Notes: a model not told the origin generated them from the sequence alone. 64,000 bases of DNA from an uncultured Acidobacteriia bacterium (GCA_903929755.1 CAIYVZ010000061.1:20051-84050); one strand, 5' to 3'. Positions 33,502-42,451 are shown, counted from the first letter of the stretch. Numbers and translations: made by a program.

Positions 33502-35976
33502 CTACGGTACCCATCCAACATAAACCTGGAATGGTGCCCAGTAGAACGGCTTGGCGTATGCACCACCAGCGGTATGGATCAGTTCCAGTTTGGCGGCCCG
33601 GAGCGCCTCGGGCGGGGAGTTCCCCGCCGCGATCTGGCTATACAAGCCACCCATCAGTTGGGCGGTGGAACGGTCACTTACGTCCCAAAGTCCCGCAATC
33701 ACATTGTGTGCCCCGGCCCGCAGAAAGGCCCAGGTGAAACCGACCATACCTTCGCCCGCCCAGGTCTTGCCACCTGCGCTCCGGCACGCCGAGATAGTGA
33801 CCAGTTCAGCGGTGAGCGGTATCGCCATAACGTCGCGAGCCAACAGCCTGCGCTTTTCCGGCACGCCCGCCAGGATGACCGCTGAATCCAGGGGAGTCTG
33901 CCGGTTTGCTGCGGCATGTGCCGCAAAGTGGATGTAGCCGAATCTCTTTGGCTGTGCGATCGTGTACGCCGCGGGCGTGGCCGAATCACCCTGAAGCAGC
34001 AGGGTTCCGGGTCCGCCCACGCTCTTCGCCACGGCCGCGATCTCCTGCCCGGCAAATTCGAGCACCGGATACTGAGGTGTCCCGCCCGCCACGTTCCCCA
34101 TTGCCAGAAGCCCCGAAGCCTGCTTCACGCCAGCCGCCCGGTGTCTACCCGCCAGATAGTTCAGGGAGGGAACCACTGAGACAGTCGCATCTTCCAGCCA
34201 AAACTGACCCGGCGCACCGGCCTTGGGCAGAGCTTCCAAATTGAATGAATACAGATCCTGATCGGGTACCACCACAAAGCGGCCCGGCCCGGTGACACCA
34301 GGCGCGAGCAGGATTTCGTACAAACGCCGCCCTGCTTGGCCGGCAACCTCCAGAGGATTGCGGCCACTGGTGATGACGGCCCGGTAGTTCTCAATCAGGT
34401 CCCGAATTTGGGCGCGCGCCGGGAGCTCATGAATCTGGATACTGTCCGGATGAACCACCCACAGATAGGATTTCTGCGGCCCCAGCAAGTACTCAAACAG
34501 GACCGCCTTCATGCGCCGCGACAGAGCTTTGTAGTCGGCCGCCGTGAAGTTCTTCGCCCCCGCCGCCCCGCCGCTGCGTTCTTCCAGCAGACGAGCCCTG
34601 CTGGCATCCGCCACCTCCAGCGCCTTCTCCGGTTGCTTTCCGGCGATCAGGAATTCCACATAATCGCGGTGGAAGCGAATCAGGCTGGCCAGATATGAAA
34701 CCTTGTAATCATCCTTCACCAGCTTCTGGCGGCTGGCTTCAATCATCCGGAGCGTATTACGGAATTCGGTCTCCGCCTCACGCGACCGGCCCTCCCGCAC
34801 ATTCAGGCGGGCCAGTCCGGCATGGGCTTCGAGCAAAGCCGAAGGGTCGTCACCGGAACTGCTCAGCGTGGTCCGAAACAAACGTCGGGCCTCGGCTATA
34901 TCGCCCCGACCTTCAGCCACCCGTCCGGCGTTTACGGCCAGCATCAAACCCCACTGGTTGTCGCCGGCAGTCCGCAGCGTCTTCGCCGCTTCCGCGTTGT
35001 ACCGCGCGGCGTCATCCCACTTCCCCAGCTCCACCGAGGTGGCCGCTAAATTCGCCAGCCACAGGCCCGCACGGCCTGAATTTCCGACGGCGCGCGCCAG
35101 CTCCAGCGCTCGCAGATATCCCTGTTCCGCTGCCGCATAATCGCCCCGCTCAAACGGCACGTTGGCGGCATTACCCAGCCAGATTTGCTGACTATTGCGA
35201 TTACCCGTCTTCGCAAAACTATCCTGGGTGATCCGGTAGTGAAGCTGGGCGTTGTCATAGTCGCCCAAGCCCCAATAGCAACTGGCCAGATTGCCGTGAT
35301 TCCGCGCCACCGACTCTGCCGCGCCTAGTTCCGTGAACAGCGCAATCGTCTTTTCCAGCCACGGAATCGCCTCTTCGCAGCGTTGCGCGGCCTGCAGCAG
35401 AAACCCAATGTTGCCAACAGCGTTTGCCGCAAGATACGCATCGTGCAGGCGCTGCGCCGTCTCCGCGACACTCTGGAATGCCTCGCGGGCATCGTCATAC
35501 TTACCCTGCCGGAGCAACAGCAGTCCTGTGCGGAACCGGGCTTCGGCGGCAAGGTTTTCCGCGCCGGTTACCCGCGCGATCTCCGCCGCACTCGCAAACT
35601 CCTGACCCGCTTCCTGATCGCGCCGCTGCTGGTAGTGGATGCGCCCGCGCAGCACATGTAACCGCCCCTGAATCTCCCCACCCTCGGGGGCAGGTTCGAA
35701 ACGCCCCAGCAGAGCTTCCGCCTCGGGAACCTTTCGCTGACCCAGCAAAGTATCGGCCACCAGCAGGCGAAACTTCCATCGCTCCGCGGTCGACCCCTTC
35801 TGCTCCGCGCGAGCCAAACCCGCCCTGGCAGCCGCAAGAGCGGGCTCGAAGTGTTCACTGTAAAGCAGATGCTGCGCCGCGCTGTATTCTGCGTCAGGTG
35901 AAGCGGGCGCAGTGCCCCTCTGGCCAGAGGAGCAGGCCACCAGGAGGAGAACCATCAGCGCGGCAGGGAGGCGCAT
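33502..35976 (-). CDS. TPR-CHAT domain lipoprotein, putative caspase-like protease
   Basis: An 824-residue protein. The N-terminus is a lipoprotein signal with a lipobox ending at a Cys (LLLVACSS, about 8-17). Residues about 30-430 are TPR-type helical repeats. The C-terminal CHAT domain (about 530-824) has a complete His/Cys dyad: His687 in HFAAHA and Cys731 in ISACRSA. CHAT proteases are caspase relatives; well-studied ones act in the cytoplasm (for example the Craspase TPR-CHAT in type III-E CRISPR). A membrane-anchored periplasmic version is a different setting. No CRISPR genes are here. Substrate unknown. Confidence 0.85.
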   Translation of the reverse strand: MRLPAALMVLLLVACSSGQRGTAPASPDAEYSAAQHLLYSEHFEPALAAARAGLARAEQKGSTAERWKFRLLVADTLLGQRKVPEAEALLGRFEPAPEGGEIQGRLHVLRGRIHYQQRRDQEAGQEFASAAEIARVTGAENLAAEARFRTGLLLLRQGKYDDAREAFQSVAETAQRLHDAYLAANAVGNIGFLLQAAQRCEEAIPWLEKTIALFTELGAAESVARNHGNLASCYWGLGDYDNAQLHYRITQDSFAKTGNRNSQQIWLGNAANVPFERGDYAAAEQGYLRALELARAVGNSGRAGLWLANLAATSVELGKWDDAARYNAEAAKTLRTAGDNQWGLMLAVNAGRVAEGRGDIAEARRLFRTTLSSSGDDPSALLEAHAGLARLNVREGRSREAETEFRNTLRMIEASRQKLVKDDYKVSYLASLIRFHRDYVEFLIAGKQPEKALEVADASRARLLEERSGGAAGAKNFTAADYKALSRRMKAVLFEYLLGPQKSYLWVVHPDSIQIHELPARAQIRDLIENYRAVITSGRNPLEVAGQAGRRLYEILLAPGVTGPGRFVVVPDQDLYSFNLEALPKAGAPGQFWLEDATVSVVPSLNYLAGRHRAAGVKQASGLLAMGNVAGGTPQYPVLEFAGQEIAAVAKSVGGPGTLLLQGDSATPAAYTIAQPKRFGYIHFAAHAAANRQTPLDSAVILAGVPEKRRLLARDVMAIPLTAELVTISACRSAGGKTWAGEGMVGFTWAFLRAGAHNVIAGLWDVSDRSTAQLMGGLYSQIAAGNSPPEALRAAKLELIHTAGGAYAKPFYWAPFQVYVGWVP

Positions 35977-36028
35977 CAGCTACTAATGATCGCAGCCCTG
36001 AGCGCATTTCGTTTCATGCCCCTGCGGC

Positions 36029-36835
36029 CTACTCGCCGTTCGGTTCGCCGCCGTCACCCACGCTCAGGCACATCATCCTGCCCTTGTAGGGGCAATCAAA
36101 GCTGATCTGCAGCATGTTGATCACGCGCGTTGCCGGAGACAAAACCAGTTCCGCCAGCCGAATGGTTCCGAAACCCGGGACATGAATGATATGCCCCCAG
36201 GCCTCGAGCCCTCCCGTTTCGGGCACCAGCGACCGGACCAGCGAGAGGCGCTCCGGCATTTGGCCCGCGCTGCCGCCACTCGGAAGCCAGCGCTGAATCT
36301 TCGCCGGCACGTCAGAAGAGTGACGCATCGCCGCGCGGTCCATCAGGTTCCGCACGTCATCGTTATCCTTGTAGGCCCCGCAGAGCGTGGAATGGGTGTC
36401 GTACTTATCGAAGAGATCGGTTGCCAGATCCACCTTCACCGGGATCCCCGCAATCCGCAGATTCTCAAACCGCGTTCCAAGCAACCGCACCGAGTTCTGG
36501 CCCACGGCCGGAGAATAGGTGGACACCAGATTCGCTACAATTCGATCGGCCGTCACCATCCCCATAATGTTGAGGCCTTCCACACTGGCCTTCAGATGCG
36601 TGGCAGCCGACCACTCGCCGGTCTTGCAATCACACTCGGAACCCGACACTTCACTCGCGGCAAGGTGAAACCGGAGCAGGTCGCGACATTCGAAATTGGT
36701 TACGCGCGCAGTTCCCCTGCCCCCGATAGCCGGCAGCGCGGTTGCCGCCTGAACTTCTATCGTTTCTAAGAAGGGCTGGGTGATCTGGCCGGCAACGCCA
36801 ATGGCATATCCGTGGAATCGAAAACGGCTGGACAC
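36029..36835 (-). CDS. Hypothetical protein downstream of the anti-sigma/ECF pair
   Basis: A 268-residue protein I do not recognise with confidence. It has no clear signal peptide and four Cys residues in the middle (FECRDLL, SECDCKTG, TLCGAY). The segment ASVEGLNIMGMVTADRIVAN and VRLLGTRFENLRIAGIPV resembles choice-of-anchor P proteins. The start is a GTG at 36835 with GAGG nine bases upstream. It lies on the same strand as, and just downstream of, the ECF sigma and anti-sigma genes and may belong to their operon. Confidence 0.6.
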   Translation of the reverse strand: MSSRFRFHGYAIGVAGQITQPFLETIEVQAATALPAIGGRGTARVTNFECRDLLRFHLAASEVSGSECDCKTGEWSAATHLKASVEGLNIMGMVTADRIVANLVSTYSPAVGQNSVRLLGTRFENLRIAGIPVKVDLATDLFDKYDTHSTLCGAYKDNDDVRNLMDRAAMRHSSDVPAKIQRWLPSGGSAGQMPERLSLVRSLVPETGGLEAWGHIIHVPGFGTIRLAELVLSPATRVINMLQISFDCPYKGRMMCLSVGDGGEPNGE

Positions 36836-36866
36836 AATGAATTACCTCAATGGTGAATATACCCGA

Positions 36867-37526
36867 TTATCTGAATCGGAGTGTGAAGGAAAATATGGAG
36901 ATATTGCGGTCGCCTTCCGGACCACGCAGCACCAGTTGGTAGTCGCCCCCGCTCAAGCGCTTCGTCGGCACAAGAATGGTGATGGGCTGGCCGGGCGCCG
37001 GAGCCTCGGCAGGAAGCGTAAACAGCGCAGTGCCCCCAACCTGAAGCTCGCAGTTGTAGCGGGCAAAATGTGCATCCGGGGGAACATCCACAGCGAGTGC
37101 AAACGCCGCAGCACCCGTGGGCACTTCCACCACCGTCGCCTCGCCTCTTGACGCCCCAATCAACTGGAACGCCGGCAGAACACGCGGTGCATTCAGCTTT
37201 GGAATTACGACAGTACCCTGGTAAACCGCCACCATGGCCAGTGCCAGCGAGGTAGCGGGCAGCAGCATGCCACCCCAGGTCCAACGAATCCCGAGCCGCT
37301 CCCATAATGCCGGGCGCACCACTTCCCGCGGCATCTCCCGCAGAACTTCCTGCGCATTCACGATAAATAACTGGCCCGCTTCCACCGCCGCCGCGCACTC
37401 TTCGCACTCGAAGTAATGGCGCTCGAACTCTTCCGATTCCGCAGCGCTCAACTCTTTCAGCAGGTAGCGATCCACCCACCGTTCCTTTACAGCTGTCGCA
37501 TGATCGAGTGGAGCTGAATTATGCAT
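36867..37526 (-). CDS. Membrane anti-sigma factor with zinc-finger motif
   Basis: A 219-residue anti-sigma factor. The cytoplasmic N-terminal zf-HC2 domain has the H-x3-C-x2-C motif (HYFECEEC, about residues 37-44). A transmembrane helix lies at about 85-107 (GMLLPATSLALAMVAVY), followed by a periplasmic beta-rich domain (about 110-219). It would hold the ECF sigma factor encoded immediately upstream (overlap of eight bases) until a periplasmic signal arrives. Confidence 0.87.
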   Translation of the reverse strand: MHNSAPLDHATAVKERWVDRYLLKELSAAESEEFERHYFECEECAAAVEAGQLFIVNAQEVLREMPREVVRPALWERLGIRWTWGGMLLPATSLALAMVAVYQGTVVIPKLNAPRVLPAFQLIGASRGEATVVEVPTGAAAFALAVDVPPDAHFARYNCELQVGGTALFTLPAEAPAPGQPITILVPTKRLSGGDYQLVLRGPEGDRNISIFSFTLRFR

Positions 37527-38223
37527 GTCGCCCCCCGGCAGCCATCAGGCCGCGCTTGTCCTCACCGGAAATTGCGGATTTGAACTTCTGGCGCGCCCGA
37601 TACAGCAACACCCGCAGATACGACCGGTCCACATTGAACTCTCGGCAAACGGAGTCTTTGTTCTCCTCATCCAGGAAGACCCGCCGCAGCAGTTGACGAT
37701 CTTTGTCCGACAACTCTTCCAGCAACCTGCGGACCCTCGCCTTTCGCTCCGTTGTCACCATCTGGCGTTCCGGATCCATGCCTCGATCGACAGGCCCTGG
37801 ATGGTCGTCTGCCAGTTGATCATGTCGCGTATGCGCCCGGAGGAACTCCATGGCCACGTTATGGCTGGTCGAATAAACGAAGCCCGGCAGACTGCCAGGG
37901 TTATCCAGCGTCTTGCCGGCCCGAAAGTAGGCAAGCGTGCGCAGGAAGGTCTCCTGGAACGCATCCTGCACCAGTTCCGGAGACTTCAAACGTGCCCGCA
38001 GTTTCACGCGGACCGGCCGGGAAAAATGCGCCACAAGGTGATCTTCCACCTCAGGGTTTCGGTCTCTGAGGGCTTCCAGATAGCTCGTATTGAAGGAGCT
38101 TGTGTCGAACAGACTTGTCACCGTCCCGTGAACCGAGCATAACAAAAGGTTGGGGGGATGTGGGGCGCGCGGGGCCTGCTCCGCATACCCACCGATATTT
38201 ACTGTCATTACGCTCGAAATCAT
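37519..38223 (-). CDS. ECF-family RNA polymerase sigma factor
   Basis: A sigma-70 family extracytoplasmic-function factor of up to 234 residues. Region 2 is seen at about 70-140 (DAFQETFLRTLAYF, PGFVYSTSHNVAMEFLR) and region 4 at about 165-225 with the helix-turn-helix (VCREFNVDRSYLRVLLYRARQ). The first 35 residues are unlike the family and the real start may be an internal GTG. It is divergent from the RiPP precursor gene with about 185 bases between, so it could regulate the RiPP locus; that is inference. Confidence 0.87.
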   Translation of the reverse strand: MISSVMTVNIGGYAEQAPRAPHPPNLLLCSVHGTVTSLFDTSSFNTSYLEALRDRNPEVEDHLVAHFSRPVRVKLRARLKSPELVQDAFQETFLRTLAYFRAGKTLDNPGSLPGFVYSTSHNVAMEFLRAHTRHDQLADDHPGPVDRGMDPERQMVTTERKARVRRLLEELSDKDRQLLRRVFLDEENKDSVCREFNVDRSYLRVLLYRARQKFKSAISGEDKRGLMAAGGRHA

Positions 38224-38338
38224 CGCAGTCCGGAAGCTCCTGAAGTGTCATTAGTGTTTGGCGAATGAGAACCGTTTCATAAAAACAGCGAGAAAAAATA
38301 TTTGAAACGCTCTTCCCCGTGGTTGCACTTCACCAGGC

Positions 38339-38352
38339 GAGTTGGCCAACTC
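38339..38352. promoter_or_regulatory. 14-bp perfect palindrome upstream of RiPP precursor
   Basis: GAGTTGG directly followed by its complement CCAACTC forms a perfect palindrome about 57 bases upstream of the precursor start and 116 bases from the divergent sigma-factor start. It is a candidate operator for either transcription unit. Confidence 0.4.
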
Positions 38353-38408
38353 AAACCGAATGTAGTCTGACTTCAAAACCGTAAGGCTTATCCAAGGAGA
38401 GTTTCACC

Positions 38409-38852
38409 ATGACGTTCAAAGTAAAAGACCTGATGATCGAGCTGAGCCAGCCCGGCGCAGCTTGCCATCCCACCTTTGTCTGTGCCTGCACGCATATCAC
38501 GCACGTCACGTGCGGTTTCTGCAGCTTCGCTCACACCATCTGTCACTTGGGCTGCAGTCTCGCGCAGCCGTCATTCTGCCAGCATGGCTCCATCACCGTC
38601 ACCATCACGTGCCCTGGCACTCTGGTGACCGACACCTCACCCATCATCCAAACCCTTCCGCAGGTCAACGGAGCGGCCCTGGGCAACTTGAAGAACCAGT
38701 TGAAAGAGGCTCTCGCGGCGGCCGAAAAACAGGAGGCAGCGGAGGCGAACGCCCTGCAGGTGCAGACGGTAGCCGACGCTGAACTGCTGGAAAAGAAGCT
38801 CGGTGAAGCACTCGAAGAAGTCCGCGCCCGCAAGGCCCAGCTCAAGAAGTAG
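38409..38852 (+). CDS. Putative RiPP (lanthipeptide-like) precursor with helical C-terminal tail
   Basis: A 147-residue protein with a layout unlike ordinary enzymes. Residues 1-16 (MTFKVKDLMIELS) look like a short leader. Residues 17-78 are rich in Cys, Ser, Thr and His: nine cysteines at 19, 25, 27, 35, 38, 45, 49, 57 and 68, most within three residues of Ser or Thr (CTHITHVTCGFC). Residues about 88-147 form a long Ala/Glu/Lys/Leu helix, probably a coiled coil. AAGGAGA precedes the ATG with eight bases of spacing, suggesting high expression. It is followed by a HopA1-like gene and a kinase-LanC gene. A leader-core order with a big C-terminal follower is unusual. Confidence 0.7.
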   Translation: MTFKVKDLMIELSQPGAACHPTFVCACTHITHVTCGFCSFAHTICHLGCSLAQPSFCQHGSITVTITCPGTLVTDTSPIIQTLPQVNGAALGNLKNQLKEALAAAEKQEAAEANALQVQTVADAELLEKKLGEALEEVRARKAQLKK

Positions 38853-38889
38853 AAAGTAAATGACGCCGGAAAGCACAGGAAGGCCCGCC

Positions 38890-40104
38890 ATGACGACCAC
38901 ACGCACAAAGCCCGCTATAGATCAGGCCCTCAGGCTGAAGTACGTTCTGGACGGGACCTTCCGTGCCAACCCGGACTATCAACTCATCGCTCTCGATCAA
39001 CTCCCCGCAGACCAGCGCGAGCTCTTTGCCGCGCTCAGCGATAACCCCGATAATTACGGCGTTCTGATGCCGCGGGAAGCGTCGGGCCTGCCCCTGAAAT
39101 CCGCTTGCCGCGATACCGCACGGCTGTTCCTGGCACTACAGGAACCTGCGGCGCTCCCGGCCTTCGCCACCACAGGCCCGGGCGAAAACAACAATCAGGG
39201 CATCGCGCAGCTTGTCCTCGACGGCATTCTGCAGCTTTCTCATCACGGCGAGATGCTCAGCGGACCCGCAGCTTACGCTGCCGTTTGTGCCGCTTCCGGG
39301 CACGCGGATGCCACCAGCGGCATCGCCCAACTCTCTCGCGAAGCGCTGCTCTATGCGCAATCCCTGCCATTCACGGAAGCGGGCATGCTTTCAGCCAGGC
39401 TCTATAGCTATGGCCGCCTCCCCGTAACCGGTTCGTGGAAACGCCGCTTTCCCCATGAGGGAGCGGTCAGCCGGGCCCTTGGAGTGGATCCCGGCGGCAA
39501 GAACGCCTTGCGCCTCTCCGCCCACTGGAAGTCGCTGCCTCCCGAGCCCGACAACGATGGCTGGCTCTTCTGGCAATCGCGAACGCCCTCCACCACTGAG
39601 CCCCTCGCCGCCTGTAAGCTCTACCTGAGCCCGCATCCCGACTATCTGGCCCCGGCTTTCGAAGCTATGGTGCCGGCCCTCGAAGCCTCACACGCCAACG
39701 CTTTCAAAGTAGGTAAGGATTTGAACGGCGTGCTCCGTTCCGACAAGATGATCGCCTATTTCTCCCGCCTGGAACAACTGCACGCGGCCGCCGACCGAAT
39801 CCTGGACACTCTCGCGGGCTGCCCCGCCCAGGGCGTACCGTTTACCTGCCAGATCGAGACTCCCCTGGTCTCCTGGGGCTCCGATCCGGTTACTGAAACC
39901 GGCGTTCCGCCCTGGCTGGCGCGCCAAAGCTGGCGACTCTGGATCACCAATCGTCTCGCCGTTTCGCTCATTGCCGCCAGGCAGCAACCCAACCCCCACG
40001 GCCGCGAGCCCTGGCACTTTGCCCTGGACCGCCTGCGCCTCGAAGGCGTCAACACCGACACCTGGAGTCCGCTCCAAAACCGCTCAACTCAGAAGGAGAA
40101 ATAA
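38890..40104 (+). CDS. HopA1-like protein, putative lanthipeptide lyase
   Basis: A 404-residue protein without transmembrane segments. The C-terminal half (about 200-385) fits the HopA1 effector family: ACKLYLSPHPDY, FKVGKDLNGVLRSDKMIAYF, and a PFT...SWGSDP segment near 310-330. HopA1-like enzymes act as phosphothreonine/phosphoserine lyases in class V lanthipeptide (LxmY) and thioamitide (TvaD) biosynthesis, paired with a separate kinase. That role fits the kinase-LanC protein that follows, which has no recognisable lyase domain. AGGAAGG six bases before ATG 38890 decides the start. Family match is by pattern, not a search. Confidence 0.6.
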   Translation: MTTTRTKPAIDQALRLKYVLDGTFRANPDYQLIALDQLPADQRELFAALSDNPDNYGVLMPREASGLPLKSACRDTARLFLALQEPAALPAFATTGPGENNNQGIAQLVLDGILQLSHHGEMLSGPAAYAAVCAASGHADATSGIAQLSREALLYAQSLPFTEAGMLSARLYSYGRLPVTGSWKRRFPHEGAVSRALGVDPGGKNALRLSAHWKSLPPEPDNDGWLFWQSRTPSTTEPLAACKLYLSPHPDYLAPAFEAMVPALEASHANAFKVGKDLNGVLRSDKMIAYFSRLEQLHAAADRILDTLAGCPAQGVPFTCQIETPLVSWGSDPVTETGVPPWLARQSWRLWITNRLAVSLIAARQQPNPHGREPWHFALDRLRLEGVNTDTWSPLQNRSTQKEK

Positions 40105-40105
40105 C

Positions 40106-42451
40106 ATGCAAGGTCTCGTCGTTCTGCCCGAAGATGTTCAAATCGTTCCGCTCTCCGAAATGTCCGCCCAGGTCCGCGACCAGGTCTCCGGTGAGGACAG
40201 CGACTTCGCGCTCACCCGCCCACGTTCGCGAGTTCCCTCCAAGGTGATTGACGCGAACTCCGCCACGCTGCTCCGCCAGTTCCGCACGCCGAAGACAATT
40301 GTCGAGGGCCTGCTGGCGTTCAGCCGGGAGATTAAGGCCACGCCGTCGGAAGTGCTCGACGACGCCTATCCCCTCATCGAGAGCTGCCTGCTTGCCCGTA
40401 TCCTCGTTGAGCCCGGCGTGGACTCAGAGAAGATCGCCGCCGCCTTCGCGGCAGGGGAGACCATAGCGGGCCACACCGTGATACGGCCAATTCAGGCCCT
40501 GATCGATTCTGAAGTCTACCAGGTGAGCACGCCCTCCGGCCGCCACGCGGCGTTGAAAATCACCACCGTGAACGGCACGGCCACCACGAAGCCGCTGCTG
40601 GAGAAAGAGGCCTGCCACCTGACCCGTATTGGCGGCGCTCCCTCCCCCATGCTGCTCCAGACCGGAGTCCTGGCGGACCAGCGCCAGTACCTTATCACCG
40701 AGTGGTTCCCTGGAGACGACGCTGAGACCGTCGCGCGCAACTTCCGCGAGCAGAACACGCCCGAGGCGGCAAAGGATCTGGCTGAAATTTGCGCCGATAT
40801 TCTGGAGGGCTACGCCACGCTCCACGAGCGCGGCATCCTGCACGGCGACGTGCACCCCCGCAACGTGCTCGTTTCGCCCACCGGCGAAGTTCGCATCATC
40901 GATTTAGGCATCGCTTCGGAAATCGGGGCTCCCGTCAGCCGGACCTCCAGAGCCGGGGTCCCGTTTTTCTTTGACCCCGAATACGCCTCGGCGGTCCGGT
41001 CTGGTCGCCGCCCGCCTCTGCCCAACCAGGCCAGTGAACAGTATGGTGTCGCGGCGCTCGTGTACTCGCTTCTCTGCGGAAAGCACTACGTTGATTTCTC
41101 GTGGGATAAAGACGAGTTGCTGCGTCAGATTGCGGAAGACAAACCCATGCCGTTCCAGCGGCGCGGGGCGGACCGCTTTGCCTCTGTCGAAACCGTGGTC
41201 CTGCAGGCTCTTAGTAAGGATCCGGCCGACCGCTTCGGGGCAATGCGCGACTTCGCTACTGCTTTTTGTCAGGCGCTGCGGCGTAATGCAGGCATTCCCG
41301 TTCCGGCGCCTTCCGAAGGCCGCGAGGCAGGTAAACTGCTGGCGCGGGTTCTGAACCTAATGGGCGATCCGAACCGCCCCCTCACCGGCCCCGGCCCCGC
41401 GTCCCCCCTCGCGTCCGTAACCTATGGCTACGCCGGAATTGCCTGTGCCGCATACCGCATCGCCTGCGCGAAGGACGATTCCCGGCTCCTCTCGCTGGCC
41501 GATGCGTGGGCCGAACGAGCTGCAGTCACCCGCGGCGACAACGCGTTCTACAACGAAGGCATTCAGATCACCCCCGAAGTTGTGGGAAGGGTTTCGCCGT
41601 ATCACACAGCCAGCGGAATTTCCACGGTTCAGGCTTTTATCGCGAGCGCCCGAGGTGATGGCCGAAGCATGGAAGCAGCCCTCAACGCCTTCCTCAGGCA
41701 GACCATGGCGGAGTGCGATAACCCCGACCTCACCCTGGGCACCGCCAGTATCCTGCTGGCTCTGACGCTTCTAATGGAAACCTGCGACGCCGGCGACTCG
41801 GACATTTTGCTCGCGCGGGGAAACGAACTTCAGGCCGCCGTGAACAGCGTGCTCGAAGACCCCTCCTCCACCATCTCTTACCTGGGCATCGCGCACGGCT
41901 GGGCCGGTCTGCTCTACGCGTCTCTCCGCTGGTCGGGGCTCGCGCAGACCGCCCCCACCGAAGCCGTCCGGCGCCGTCTCAGGGAACTTGCCAGCCAGGC
42001 AATACCGACCCGCCGCGGGGCCCGCTGGCCAGTGCAATCAACAGCCGGCTCCCTTGCCCTCTCCGGCTGGTGCAACGGAAGCGCCGGGTATGCCCATCTA
42101 TGGACGCTGGCCCACAAGACCTTCGCCGAGGCACAATACCTGGACCTTGCCCAACGCGCTGCCATGGACGCGTATGAAGGCACCGGCGGAGGCTATGGCC
42201 TCTGTTGCGGCTATGCCGGACAGGCCTACGCGCAGCTAAGCCTCTACAAACACACCGGAGACTTCGTCTGGCTCCACCAGGCCCGCACGCTCGCCGAAAA
42301 AGCCGCAACCGCAGCCAACATGGCGCACCGCCAGGGTATCGAAGGCCTGCCCTTTAGCCTCTATAAAGGTGACATTGGCGTGGCCGTTCTTGTCGCCGAC
42401 CTGGACCGGCCCGAACTCGCTGCCATGCCCTTCTTCGAATCGGCCTCTTAG
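40106..42451 (+). CDS. RRE-like/kinase/LanC fusion, putative lanthipeptide synthetase without lyase
   Basis: A 781-residue fusion. Residues about 30-105 resemble a PqqD/RRE winged-helix fold used to bind RiPP leaders. Residues about 130-395 are a Ser/Thr-kinase domain with Lys151 (HAALKI), a catalytic loop HGDVHPRN (Asp248) and IIDLG (Asp266). Residues about 405-775 form a LanC cyclase: IAHGWAG with His597, WCNGSAG with Cys656, and CCGYAG with Cys700-Cys701. The Cys-Cys-Gly in place of Cys-His-Gly recalls ProcM-type synthetases with a three-Cys zinc site. Class III/IV enzymes have an N-terminal lyase of about 200 residues; here it is missing and a HopA1-like protein is next door. AAGGAGA sits seven bases before the ATG. 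Confidence 0.75.
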   Translation: MQGLVVLPEDVQIVPLSEMSAQVRDQVSGEDSDFALTRPRSRVPSKVIDANSATLLRQFRTPKTIVEGLLAFSREIKATPSEVLDDAYPLIESCLLARILVEPGVDSEKIAAAFAAGETIAGHTVIRPIQALIDSEVYQVSTPSGRHAALKITTVNGTATTKPLLEKEACHLTRIGGAPSPMLLQTGVLADQRQYLITEWFPGDDAETVARNFREQNTPEAAKDLAEICADILEGYATLHERGILHGDVHPRNVLVSPTGEVRIIDLGIASEIGAPVSRTSRAGVPFFFDPEYASAVRSGRRPPLPNQASEQYGVAALVYSLLCGKHYVDFSWDKDELLRQIAEDKPMPFQRRGADRFASVETVVLQALSKDPADRFGAMRDFATAFCQALRRNAGIPVPAPSEGREAGKLLARVLNLMGDPNRPLTGPGPASPLASVTYGYAGIACAAYRIACAKDDSRLLSLADAWAERAAVTRGDNAFYNEGIQITPEVVGRVSPYHTASGISTVQAFIASARGDGRSMEAALNAFLRQTMAECDNPDLTLGTASILLALTLLMETCDAGDSDILLARGNELQAAVNSVLEDPSSTISYLGIAHGWAGLLYASLRWSGLAQTAPTEAVRRRLRELASQAIPTRRGARWPVQSTAGSLALSGWCNGSAGYAHLWTLAHKTFAEAQYLDLAQRAAMDAYEGTGGGYGLCCGYAGQAYAQLSLYKHTGDFVWLHQARTLAEKAATAANMAHRQGIEGLPFSLYKGDIGVAVLVADLDRPELAAMPFFESAS

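Noticed and set aside
33502..35976. TPR-CHAT protein as part of a type III-E CRISPR system
   Set aside because: No repeats, spacers or cas genes occur anywhere in the window, and the protein has a lipoprotein signal.
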